This document shows, piece by piece, positions 26,319-33,782 of a stretch of 64,000 nt of DNA. The stretch comes from Chryseobacterium sp. (GTDB lineage Bacteria; Bacteroidota; Bacteroidia; Flavobacteriales; Weeksellaceae). Where the stretch lies: positions 434,001 through 498,000 of the forward strand of contig NZ_VOXE01000001.1 in the NCBI RefSeq assembly GCF_008014695.1, read 5' to 3'. The position numbers were made by a program, and so were the translations under genes. Under the pieces are notes generated by a model. The model had not been told where the DNA came from and made no database searches. It worked only from the letters and a program-made list of their open reading frames with translations. How positions within the stretch are numbered: the stretch's first letter is position 1; each line of letters starts with the position of its first letter.

Positions 26319-26405
26319 TTAGATTTGTTTTTCTCTTTCAATTCCATAGTTATAAAAAGTACCGAATATTAAGAATAGAGAAAAGCAAAGGAATAAAACC
26401 CTCAT
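26319..26405 (-). CDS. Possible 28-residue membrane microprotein
   Basis: An ATG at 26403-26405 opens a 28-codon frame: a basic start, a hydrophobic stretch (VLFLCFSLFLIFGTF) and a charged tail GIEREKQI. This is the plan of a single-span small protein. No second copy or conservation evidence is available in the window, so it may be chance. Confidence 0.25.
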   Translation of the reverse strand: MRVLFLCFSLFLIFGTFYNYGIEREKQI

Positions 26406-26487
26406 AAAATTTTCTTGAGAATTCAAAGTTAAAATCTCAAATTTATAAGCATTATATCCGCTTGTAAGAGTACTTTGTTAGCTGCCG

Positions 26488-27102
26488 TTAATATCGGTTA
26501 ACGACTTTTCCTCTTCCAATTATATTTCCTGTTTTAGCATCAATTTCTAAGTATAAGCAGTTGTCACATTTATTTTCACATTTCCAATAAAATTTGTCCG
26601 TAGTACAGTTTAGAATTAAATCTAAATCTTTCTCTTTCATACCGTTATTTAAAGCTATTTCAGTAGCTTTCGTTTTAGTTATTAAAAGGTCTTTGTCTAT
26701 AAATTTTCGAAAGGCAAGTAAGTGAAATTTTCGGTAATCTATTATTTTTATGTTTGCATCAAAGTCGGATCGGAAAGAGCTGATCGTGTCACCCTTATAA
26801 ACAAAATCATAAAAAATTTGATAGCTTTTCGGCATTTCTGATAAGCTGTCTGATATTCCTAGAATAACATTATCATATTCAAATCCACTTGCAATATTAT
26901 TAAAATGAAAATATTCTGAAAACTCTTTCTCGCTTATTTGCTTATTAATTAATTGCCGTGTCAAACTTAAGCAACTATCGAAATTTGTCTTTAATCGTTG
27001 ATTGGACGTCTTAAGTAGAATAGGAGTTTCTTTAAACATTTTTGAAGTGTCTGTCGAACAACTTATGCAACAAAATAATATTAAAATGAATACATATTTC
27101 AT
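26488..27102 (-). CDS. Lipoprotein of unknown function
   Basis: 204 residues with a lipoprotein signal (MKYVFILILFCCISC). The C-terminal part carries a cluster of four cysteines (ILNCTTDKFYWKCENKCDNCLYL) followed by LEIDAKTGNIIGRGKV, a PepSY-like ending in which a strand and the phrase DAKTG occur. The cysteines may form disulfides outside the cell. Not assigned to a family. It is single in its array slot. Confidence 0.55.
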   Translation of the reverse strand: MKYVFILILFCCISCSTDTSKMFKETPILLKTSNQRLKTNFDSCLSLTRQLINKQISEKEFSEYFHFNNIASGFEYDNVILGISDSLSEMPKSYQIFYDFVYKGDTISSFRSDFDANIKIIDYRKFHLLAFRKFIDKDLLITKTKATEIALNNGMKEKDLDLILNCTTDKFYWKCENKCDNCLYLEIDAKTGNIIGRGKVVNRY

Positions 27103-27116
27103 AATTGGCTCTTAAT

Positions 27117-27280
27117 GGTAGCTAATGTTTGGGTATTTCTGTTGGCGGGAAATTATGATAACTGGTCTTTGTAAATATAACAAAAGAACAACTAGAGAAA
27201 ATCTTTATGATGTAAATTTCAACCCTGCTAACAAAAAAAGTTGTTATCTACAGCCAGCATTTATTGATTAGGTTTCCATT
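27117..27280. repeat. Array spacer, type I, plus 69-bp repeat
   Basis: The spacer runs from GTTGGCGGGA (27141) to CCTGCTAAC (27224-27232), an inverted pair at its ends, with a shared core GGTCTTTGTAAATATAAC. Bases 27212-27280 are repeated at 19221-19289 with two mismatches and extend into the last codons of the tubby-like gene. Confidence 0.7.
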
Positions 27281-27824
27281 CTGTATCAAATTTTCTCAGC
27301 ATGTTTCCTTTATATCCTATGTCAAAGTTGAAAATGGACATTTCATTTTTAAAATTATTTTTAGCGTTATCTATACAAAGACAAAACGATGCAAGAAATA
27401 AAGGATTTTCGTTATCATTTGTAATTATTTTATAAAAATCACCTTCACCAAAAATAAAATTATTCTTTTCCCAAAATCCGATTTGTTTTTGATTTTTAAA
27501 AATTGAATATCTATTTCCATTATGTCCATAAAATTGATATAAATCGTCATTAATTTGACACCTCAAAAGGAGTTTTATATTATTTATTTCTTCAAACGAG
27601 AATATTTCTTTTGTGCATTGAGGTTGAATGTAATAATTGGCCCTCAATCCAAAATTTTGTTTGGCAATTTTTATAATACATTCATTATTTTCCACATTAA
27701 GAATATCAATTTTAGCTGCTTTTTTCAGAGGTTCAGATGTAGCAATATATTTTAATGTATGATTAATATAAATTTTATATTCCTCTGTTAGTGAAATTGT
27801 TTTTTGGTCGATTTTTATTTCCAC
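27261..27824 (-). CDS. Tubby C-terminal-like (LOR/YxjI-type) domain protein
   Basis: 187 residues, soluble, no signal peptide. Its strands follow the tubby-like/LURP-one-related barrel: RYSIFKNQKQIGFWEKN, GEGDFYKIITND, then the buried-helix end NPLFLASFCLCIDNAKNN. Such proteins bind lipids or act as small scaffolds; in bacteria the role is unknown. The last six codons and stop lie within a 69-bp block duplicated at 19.2 kb, where the rest of the gene is absent. Confidence 0.6.
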   Translation of the reverse strand: MEIKIDQKTISLTEEYKIYINHTLKYIATSEPLKKAAKIDILNVENNECIIKIAKQNFGLRANYYIQPQCTKEIFSFEEINNIKLLLRCQINDDLYQFYGHNGNRYSIFKNQKQIGFWEKNNFIFGEGDFYKIITNDNENPLFLASFCLCIDNAKNNFKNEMSIFNFDIGYKGNMLRKFDTEWKPNQ

Positions 27825-27844
27825 GGTGTTTTAAACTGGTTGCA

Positions 27845-27965
27845 GTTAATGGTTGCGTATTTTTGTTAGCGGGATTGATAAAGGTCTTTGTAAATATAAC
27901 AAAATGAACAATTAACGAAAATCTTTATAAGGTAACCTTCGACCCGCTAATAGAAGTACTGTTAA
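27845..27965. repeat. Array spacer, type I
   Basis: Begins GTTAATGGTTGCGTATTTTTGTTAGCGGG and ends CGACCCGCTAATAGAAG. The ends GTTAGCGGG and CCCGCTAA are inverted copies. The centre GGTCTTTGTAAATATAACAAAA matches 27117-27250 closely. Confidence 0.65.
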
Positions 27966-27977
27966 ATAGAATTCCTT

Positions 27978-28442
27978 TTATTCATTAAACCTTTTTAAAA
28001 CATTTCGATCCGAATAAACTTCCTTCCACATTTCGATCTTATAAGAGTCGTTGGGAACTTCATCATATGCAGATTCTAAATTTAATGAATACACCCGTAT
28101 TCTGTATTCTCCATTTTCAATTTGTATTTCCAATTCAATGCCGGAATGGGGACAGTCCAGTACTTGTAAAACTCCAGAATGAATTTTAATGCTTGCCTCT
28201 GCAACATGATCAAACCCGCCGAAATCTATAATTAGACTTTTTGAATCTAAAATTTCTAATTCACCATTTACGATTCCCTGCTCATTTGCGATTCCAACAC
28301 CTATTATTCCGTCTTCAATGGCAAGCTTGTCTACATATGCTTGTTCATTCCAAAAATCTTCAGACCCGGTGCTTCCACTTGCATTGTGATCATTGATATA
28401 AAACTGTCTGTAATCGGTTGTAAAATTCAATTGAAATTTCAT
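27978..28442 (-). CDS. Soluble protein of unknown function
   Basis: 154 residues, acidic, no export signal. Strand-rich with repeated phrases IIGVGIANEQGIVNGELEI and SGIELEIQIENGEYRIRVY, so probably a beta sandwich or barrel. Its opening (QLNFTTDYRQFYINDHNA) resembles small proteins that follow toxin genes as immunity factors, but no toxin is present here. Not assigned. Confidence 0.55.
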   Translation of the reverse strand: MKFQLNFTTDYRQFYINDHNASGSTGSEDFWNEQAYVDKLAIEDGIIGVGIANEQGIVNGELEILDSKSLIIDFGGFDHVAEASIKIHSGVLQVLDCPHSGIELEIQIENGEYRIRVYSLNLESAYDEVPNDSYKIEMWKEVYSDRNVLKRFNE

Positions 28443-28499
28443 TAGATAATTTTTTAATCTTTTTTGGGCATTTGCTTATCACCATCTCAGAATTTTCAC

Positions 28500-28562
28500 G
28501 CTTTGGCCATTATATATGATGATTGTCCTATCCCTATTGCCAATACGATGTTATCTGCACAC
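28500..28562. repeat. Array spacer with conserved end motif
   Basis: TTTGGCCATTATATATGA near the start and CTATTGCCAATACGATGTTATCTGCA at the end pair imperfectly (GGCCA with TTGCC). The end motif follows the stop codon of the gene it accompanies, as in other array slots. Confidence 0.45.
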
Positions 28563-28565
28563 TTT

Positions 28566-29057
28566 TTACGTAAATGCTTCTTTAAATTCATCAATGTAAG
28601 AGAATTTTTCATATCCTAAATCTTTAAAATTGGCTTCTATTAATTCTTTAATTGCCCAATAGTTTTTGTGATAAAATTCAGAAATTTTTATAATTTTTTT
28701 TCCGTTGTAATTATAAAGATATACATATTCATAACTTCCACCTTTTGAGGATAAATCTGAATATTTCCAACCTTGTATTTCTGAAAATTTGTAAATCTCA
28801 TTTTTAAGGCCAAAATAGCGTTTAACATTTATTTGGTTTATTTCAATTTCTACAATAATATTTTTTGTTCTTAATTCTCCAAATATCAAATAAACAAAGG
28901 AAAATATTGTGCAGGTTGGAACGAAAAATTTCGGGAAAAGTTTATCGTCGTAATAGGGATTATTAAAGAAAAAAGGAATAATTTTTACAATTAATACTGC
29001 AAAAGAAAAAATTAATAATAGTAATAAATATGCTTTAACTGTTGGTTTTGTTTTCAT
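28566..29057 (-). CDS. Two-span membrane protein with PH-like domain
   Basis: 163 residues. Two spans near 9-28 and 43-61 are followed by strands (IIVEIEINQINVKRYFGLKN, EIYKFSEIQGWKYSD) that resemble the bacterial PH-like domain arrangement of two helices plus a PH barrel. That would make it a small membrane-anchored scaffold. The call rests on pattern only. Confidence 0.5.
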   Translation of the reverse strand: MKTKPTVKAYLLLLLIFSFAVLIVKIIPFFFNNPYYDDKLFPKFFVPTCTIFSFVYLIFGELRTKNIIVEIEINQINVKRYFGLKNEIYKFSEIQGWKYSDLSSKGGSYEYVYLYNYNGKKIIKISEFYHKNYWAIKELIEANFKDLGYEKFSYIDEFKEAFT

Positions 29058-29211
29058 CTGTCTTCTGCGATTATCTTAGAAAGTTTGCTAACGTTTCACT
29101 GGTAGGCGACGTTGCGGGAAAAAAACCGGAATGCCTCGGCTACCGTAAATGAAGTTAGGGAAAAAACTTTTTCTTTTTTTGCTCGAAAATAGAAATGGTG
29201 TTTACCATTTG

Positions 29212-29589
29212 TTAGCGGTGGTTAATTTTTAGGTCGTTTCTATATCCCATCGGAATTATTTCCTTTTCTCTGTCGCTTAGTTCTGCTCCTTTATATTCCG
29301 TGAATATTAATAATGCAGTTTCAATATTTTCTACTCCAAGATCAGCGTTTGCTTTTCCCCATGAATATAAAGCCAATTCAATATTGGTCATAAAGAGACC
29401 GGGTTTCACTTGTGATCCGTTATATTCTATTCCTTTGATTTTTGTGAAAAAGTCTAATTTTCCGCCTTCTTTTGTTTCGGCAAGAATAAAAGTTTTGGTT
29501 TCTTCTTTTGAAGGTCTTTCTTTTTTCAAGTTTTGAGAAAAGCTCAAAGTGCTGATCAGCAGCAAAAGGATAAAGAGGTTGTTTTTCAT
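29212..29589 (-). CDS. Small secreted protein of unknown function
   Basis: 125 residues with a signal peptide (MKNNLFILLLLISTLSFSQ). The mature part reads as an alpha/beta protein (EETKTFILAETKEGG, then SWGKANADLGVENIETALLIF) and ends in a basic tail NDLKINHR. No family recognised. Spacer on both sides; the one upstream contains GTTGCGGGAAAAA-like sequence (about 29111-29125). Confidence 0.5.
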   Translation of the reverse strand: MKNNLFILLLLISTLSFSQNLKKERPSKEETKTFILAETKEGGKLDFFTKIKGIEYNGSQVKPGLFMTNIELALYSWGKANADLGVENIETALLIFTEYKGAELSDREKEIIPMGYRNDLKINHR

Positions 29590-29655
29590 GAGTTATTATT
29601 TAGTTGTTTCGTTATATCACTGATAATGTTCTGCACCTTTGCGCACTAGCGAATG

Positions 29656-30199
29656 CTTTCCGCTTAGTCGTAAAGATATATAAATTTCCTTTTGGTGTTC
29701 CTGTTTCAATGTACCCCGTCCTGAGACATAAAACTGTTTCCTTAGATTTCAGTCTGTGACCAATAATACGGTTTGGGGTATTCATATATTGGAAAATTGG
29801 TGTAGGTTTGTATGGATGGTTAGGATCACAGTCGCATGTACGGTAGAGCAATGTCTGTACCGTGCTGAAGTCAGTTAATACACCTTTATTGAATGGATCT
29901 GCATCAGTAATTAACATGTAAATATAAAGCGATGAACAGTAAAAAGAAAATTTTAGCGGTCTCTGCTGTAGTTGTAATGATGGTAGCAGCTGTTTGGATG
30001 TACGGAAAATACCAGTTATTTAAAGATGCACAGGTGTTAACGCCTGAGCAGATGTCGGTGAAACACCGGGAATAGCAAAATCGTACCGTCTCTGGAAGGT
30101 CACCGTCTGAGCCGATCAGATCATCCGCCGCCTGTTGGTCGCTGTAATACGGTAAAGTCAAAGCGTAGGAAAAAGGGCAAGGCCAATAACGAAAGTGAA
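29656..30199. repeat. Duplicated ~545-bp module, copy 1
   Basis: Matches 33783-34327 almost base for base, with one single-base indel in a C run (29710s versus 33840s) and about 20 substitutions. Both copies contain the same 47-codon forward frame and face in the same direction, so this is a direct repeat 4.1 kb apart. Its first 80 bases have a diverged relative at 14722-14800 and its last 70 bases a relative at 32509-32585. Direct repeats of this length could recombine and delete the genes between them. Confidence 0.9.
29932..30075 (+). CDS. Possible 47-residue single-span membrane protein, copy 1
   Basis: ATG to TAG, 47 residues: a Lys-rich start (MNSKKK), a hydrophobic span of about 18 residues (ILAVSAVVVMMVAAVW) and a polar tail ending TPEQMSVKHRE. 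The second copy at 34060 differs by nine substitutions, seven in third codon positions; six are silent and three conservative. This favours coding, but the antisense frame of 85 codons (29904-30161, TTG start) shares the same third positions and shows a similar pattern, so the strand is not settled. No clear promoter or ribosome site is seen. Confidence 0.45.
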   Translation: MNSKKKILAVSAVVVMMVAAVWMYGKYQLFKDAQVLTPEQMSVKHRE

Positions 30200-30236
30200 T
30201 AGGGAGATAAGTCGTGGGGTTATTATGGGCTAAATA

Positions 30237-30866
30237 CTATTTGTCGTCACTATTGATATCTACAAAAGGCTCTAAAAAGCCCTCGTTCGATATTTTAAGT
30301 TTAGAATTACATCTACCAGAGTATTTACCATTCGCATCTTTTGTATCAGAAGTAAAATACACTGATATGCTAAAAACATTTTCACCAAAAATTTTCGTCG
30401 AAGCGGTCTCGCTGCCAAATCCAGTATCGTAATTAGAATGAACCAAAAGCATTGAATTAATTTTACCTTTTACCTCATTTACTAGATATAAGGACGAATT
30501 CTGTTCGGAATCCGATACTAAATACTGCTTAATGTTATGATTTTGATAATATCCTAAAACATACATCGGCATACTGCCTTTTAAATTTGGAAGGTTAAAA
30601 AATTCATTTTTTGGTATAGAAATTATTTGTTCTGCATTGAGTTCTTTAACACTCACTCCATTTTGCAAATAAAAATTGAATAATTTAAAATCTATTTCTT
30701 TTAGATTGGAAATGTTTTTTATTTCATTTAATACCGTAAAACCGTTGTAATTGTAATAATTTAAATATTCTGTTGTACACTCGGGCGCTGTGTTAACCTT
30801 AGCGTTTAAACAACTAGAGGATGTATCAATAATTATGATAAAAAATAAAAGATAAATAGGTCTCAT
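30237..30866 (-). CDS. Lipoprotein of unknown function
   Basis: 209 residues with a signal peptide ending in a lipobox-like SSSC (MRPIYLLFFIIIIDTSSSC). The mature protein is mixed alpha/beta (INSMLLVHSNYDTGFGSETAS, FSISVYFTSDTKDANGKYSG) with a Ser/Gly-rich end. Not recognised. It lies between the first repeat module and the frameshifted two-span gene. Confidence 0.55.
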   Translation of the reverse strand: MRPIYLLFFIIIIDTSSSCLNAKVNTAPECTTEYLNYYNYNGFTVLNEIKNISNLKEIDFKLFNFYLQNGVSVKELNAEQIISIPKNEFFNLPNLKGSMPMYVLGYYQNHNIKQYLVSDSEQNSSLYLVNEVKGKINSMLLVHSNYDTGFGSETASTKIFGENVFSISVYFTSDTKDANGKYSGRCNSKLKISNEGFLEPFVDINSDDK

Positions 30867-30922
30867 AGTGTACTGTTATTTTGACCACCCGAAAGGATTA
30901 GCGAGGTGAATCTGTTGTTTTT

Positions 30923-31134
30923 TTAAACCGGTCCCATTCCATTTCGAAAGATGATTGCTAAACTTATCTCATAGAACAAAACTGAAATTAAAACGCCTAT
31001 AGTTAATCCTATCATTATTCGCCAAACCTTTTTCATTTCAAGAAATTTAAGACATATAAAGAGACAGATCATGGGCATTAGAAAAACTGAAAACCATAAA
31101 TTTGACCAATAATATCTTTTGTTTCTTCACTCAT
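30923..31134 (-). pseudogene. Small two-span membrane protein gene with a one-base frameshift
   Basis: From the ATG at 31132-31134 the frame opens MSEETK and then, after a run of four A (about 31117-31120), goes into a short dead end. If one A is added, the frame continues RYYWSNLWFSVFLMPMICL and runs to the stop at 30923 to give 70 residues with two clear membrane spans (about 12-33 and 38-62). The length 212 is one short of 71 codons. So this is a recent pseudogene, a sequencing error, or a slippage-controlled gene. The intact part from an internal ATG is 52 residues. Confidence 0.55.
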
Positions 31135-31214
31135 TTTGAAATTCTGTTAGCAGCCAAATAACTCAATATCTGACATAAACCATTTATAATTGGTGACATC
31201 AGATTCCTGCCAAC

Positions 31215-31311
31215 CGCGGGTTGGCGATGTGGCGGATTGAGCATAAAAGTTCAATCGAAGAACCGCTGTTGGATTAAGTACTGAACGTTTGCCAAACCCG
31301 TGTTAGCGTTA
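31215..31311. repeat. Array spacer, type IV, long inverted repeat
   Basis: Left end GCGGGTTGGCGATGTGGCGG and right end GTTTGCCAAACCCGTGTTAG pair through GGGTTGGC with GCCAAACCC. The inner part AGTTCAATCGAAGAACCGC also has pairing capacity. The right end with GTTAGCG lies eight bases before the stop of the RDD gene. Confidence 0.5.
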
Positions 31312-31319
31312 GTTTTTTT

Positions 31320-32258
31320 TCATTTCAATATTGCTCTCCATTCGCTCGGGGTATGGCTGATTGTCGAGCTTGTTTTTTTTGATGCAATACCTATATTAAA
31401 CTCCCTAGTCATAGAGATTGAAATTACGTCAAAGCGGTCAATACTGTTTGCGTTGTTAAGAATGGTCTGAACAACTTCTCTAACCACTTTATTGTTTTCT
31501 AGGTTTTCTTGTGGTAAATTTTGAACCCATAGGTTTGCGGTGTAGGAAAGAGTTTTTGAACCATTGGTATAATTGGTATTTTCAACAACACTTGCATTCA
31601 GCACTCCGTCAATATTCGACACTTTGGAATAAATACTTAATACATCTTTAAGTTCGGGAGCTTTCCATGTCGCTGCAAAAACTGAAACTCCGATGAGCAG
31701 GGTAACAAGTCCGCCAAAAACATAGAATGGAGTTTTCGTCATTGTCGGAAGTATTGTTGGTTCTTTTTTTCTGTAAGTGGACGCAACATAAGTTCCAACT
31801 GCTAAGTCGTGTAGTGATTGTCTTGTTTGCTTGTTGAAGATGTAAATAACAACTACTCCAATTACAATTGTTGCAAGAATAATGGTCTTGATAACATTCA
31901 CGATAGCAGTGTCGGAAAGTCCGGGAATGGTCAGGTTAACGGTGAAGTAAGGAAGGCAGAGAATTAATGCTCTCAAAAAAGATTTGCCTAAGTCTATGGG
32001 GTCGCCATTGATGTCAACCACTTGTATATTCATAGCACGTTTACCAAGAGTTTGTCCGTTGCCAACTCTTGAATTAAAAATTGTCTGATAAACAACCGTA
32101 ATAACCAATCCGAAAAGCAGTCCGTAGTTCCCGATACTAACCAAGAAGTCTTCTACTGCAAGTCCCATCAAATAACCGATTACTCCGAGTAATAAGCTGT
32201 CAATAAGCAGTGCCCAAATTCTTGTCCAGAATTTTGCGATGTTGATTTTTGTTTTCAT
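31320..32258 (-). CDS. RDD family membrane protein with extra C-terminal domain
   Basis: 312 residues. The N-terminal ~150 form an RDD domain: the FWTRIWALLIDSLLLG start with the conserved Arg/Asp, a middle GNGQTLGKRAMNIQVVD motif, and three or four spans. The typical RDD protein stops near there; this one has another span (about 178-196) and a ~105-residue periplasmic part starting near SIYSKVSNIDGVLNASV. RDD proteins have been linked to sodium/proton exchange in one case, but most are unassigned. Function of the added domain unknown. Confidence 0.8.
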   Translation of the reverse strand: MKTKINIAKFWTRIWALLIDSLLLGVIGYLMGLAVEDFLVSIGNYGLLFGLVITVVYQTIFNSRVGNGQTLGKRAMNIQVVDINGDPIDLGKSFLRALILCLPYFTVNLTIPGLSDTAIVNVIKTIILATIVIGVVVIYIFNKQTRQSLHDLAVGTYVASTYRKKEPTILPTMTKTPFYVFGGLVTLLIGVSVFAATWKAPELKDVLSIYSKVSNIDGVLNASVVENTNYTNGSKTLSYTANLWVQNLPQENLENNKVVREVVQTILNNANSIDRFDVISISMTREFNIGIASKKTSSTISHTPSEWRAILK

Positions 32259-32307
32259 TTCCGTCTTGTTTTATTTTCTGTGTTGTAGGGTCTGTAAAAT
32301 TACCGCT

Positions 32308-32357
32308 AACCCGCTTATAGGTATCATAAAGGATGCAAAGCCAACATGAGGTAGCCT
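32308..32357. repeat. Array spacer, type II, copy 2
   Basis: GCTAACCCGCTTATAGGTAT, then ATAAAG and ACATGAGGTAG, matching 26176-26225 in order and spacing. Confidence 0.55.
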
Positions 32358-32508
32358 AACTGTATGATAATAATACTTTAGTGCTTCGCTAAAATAGTTA
32401 AAAACCTTTTACAAATCATAAACAGACTTTTTTATTTGTTGCAGATCCGCCGCCAAATTCCACGCTTGACCTCGGTTCGAACAGACCTCCCCAGAAACGG
32501 TAAAGCCA

Positions 32509-32620
32509 AAGCGTAGGAAAAAATGGCAAGGCCAATAACTAAAGTCAATAGGGTGATGGGTCGTGGGGTCATGCGCGATAAATTCTGGTGATATTATTTT
32601 GACCACTCGAAAGGATTAGC
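32509..32620. repeat. Partial copy of the 545-bp module tail
   Basis: The blocks GGTAAAGCCAAAGCGTAGG, GGCAAGGCCAATAAC and GTCGTGGGGTCAT line up with 30150-30230, with the same spacing. It is followed by TTTTGACCACTCGAAAGG, which is also found at 30880-30900. Confidence 0.7.
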
Positions 32621-32749
32621 GCTGCTGAATCCGCGATTTGGCTACCCCGATTCTTCGAATTGATTTCATAGATTCTTCGAATTCGCGCGGACGGGGAACA
32701 CTGTTCAATGCAATTTAATATAAAGACGACGCTATACTTTTCTCATCGT

Positions 32750-33721
32750 CTATTTGTGGATGATTTTTGCGGTCTTGAAAAATTTCGTCCATTGGTCTTT
32801 TAGGCCTGCTGGAATTGTCGCTTGTTTAACTGCCCTAAAGTTGGTATAAAGTGCTTGTTTTCCTTGAACAATATACCATAATTGAGATTCAGGTGTTTTG
32901 TCGTTTTTGAAACTGGGCGATTCAATAGTAAATATGATCCAAGGATATTCAGCACTTTCATCTTTCTCTATAAATGTCAGTTTTGCTTTTGGGGAAATTA
33001 GTTTTGCCTGGTCAAACATTAAATTCATTACTGTATCCATAGGAACTCCCTTAACACCTTTTATAGAAGTCATATTACCTAACTCAGACCACTTGTCAAT
33101 TGTTTCGTTGGTATGAATTAAATCAAGAACGTGTTTTTGTTCATTCTCTTGGTCATCTCCAATTTTCCAGTTTTCGCTTTCTGGCCAGTCAAGCATTAAT
33201 GACTCGCCAACCTGCTGTTCATTACCGCAAAATTGAGTTAAATATTGGTCCGCTTGCTTGTCTCCAATTTGCTTGGCTTGACTGAAGTCTTCGCAGGCTC
33301 CCTTTTTATTTCCTGTTTGCGCTCGGATTTGTCCACGCAATGTCAATACGTTTGGTGTTGTTGGGTCAAGTTCTATGGTCTTGTCGAGGTCAGGCAATGC
33401 TTCAACATACTTTTCTTGACTTACAAGCACCGACGCTCTGCTGTAATAAGCTTTAACAAACTTTGGGTCAAGTTCTATGGTCTTGTTAAAATCTGTCATT
33501 GCAGGTTTGAAATACTTTAAGGCAAGTTCACAGATACCACGGTTGTAATAAGCATCTCTGTTTGCTTTATCTTCTTTTATGGATTTGTCGTAATCTTTGA
33601 TTGCACCTTTATAGTCCTGTTGCTTGTGCTTTGTAATTCCATTTTGAAAATGCTTTTGTGAAGTCTGTCCAAAAGCGGTCAATGTACAAATAACTGCAAA
33701 TGTTGTAAGTGTTCTTTTCAT
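32750..33721 (-). CDS. Secreted TPR protein
   Basis: 323 residues with a signal peptide (MKRTLTTFAVICTLTAFGQ). Residues 22-160 hold four tetratricopeptide repeats (for example YKGAIKDYDKSIKEDKANRDAYYNRG), two of them nearly identical at DNA level around the phrase GGGTCAAGTTCTATGG. The C-terminal half (from about 180) is a separate alpha/beta domain without a recognised name, ending in TKFFKTAKIIHK. It should act in the periplasm. A second, unrelated TPR protein lies at 40.5 kb. Confidence 0.8.
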   Translation of the reverse strand: MKRTLTTFAVICTLTAFGQTSQKHFQNGITKHKQQDYKGAIKDYDKSIKEDKANRDAYYNRGICELALKYFKPAMTDFNKTIELDPKFVKAYYSRASVLVSQEKYVEALPDLDKTIELDPTTPNVLTLRGQIRAQTGNKKGACEDFSQAKQIGDKQADQYLTQFCGNEQQVGESLMLDWPESENWKIGDDQENEQKHVLDLIHTNETIDKWSELGNMTSIKGVKGVPMDTVMNLMFDQAKLISPKAKLTFIEKDESAEYPWIIFTIESPSFKNDKTPESQLWYIVQGKQALYTNFRAVKQATIPAGLKDQWTKFFKTAKIIHK

Positions 33722-33782
33722 CGTTGGTCTATTGTTGCGTTGTATTGGTGCTAAAGGATCGCCGCTTCACGCAGTGGCAAAT

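Larger units (their letters stand above)
26141..26487. other. Spacer region with type II element
   Basis: 347 bases without a standard gene. The block from about 26176 (GCTAACTCGTTATAGGTATT) to 26225 repeats at 32308-32357. A 28-codon frame at 26319-26405 on the minus strand is listed separately. The rest is A/T-rich with no clear promoter. Confidence 0.45.
32259..32749. other. Spacer region with repeat fragments, no gene
   Basis: 491 bases. Contains the type II spacer copy (32308-32357), a partial copy of the 545-bp module tail (32509-32585), a TTTTGACCAC(T/C)CGAAAGGATTAGCG block shared with 30880-30905, and the direct repeat GATTCTTCGAATT at 32649-32661 and 32671-32683. A short minus-strand frame (32409-32606) runs through these repeats and is not accepted as a gene. 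Confidence 0.5.

Noticed and set aside
29612-29917. A 101-codon minus-strand frame in the first repeat module
   Set aside because: In the second module copy the same frame has a stop (TTG changed to TAG) and a one-base indel, so it is not preserved as coding. It could be a decayed gene, but the evidence is weak.
32409-32606. A 65-codon minus-strand frame
   Set aside because: Translates repeat fragments shared with the module tail; no independent support.
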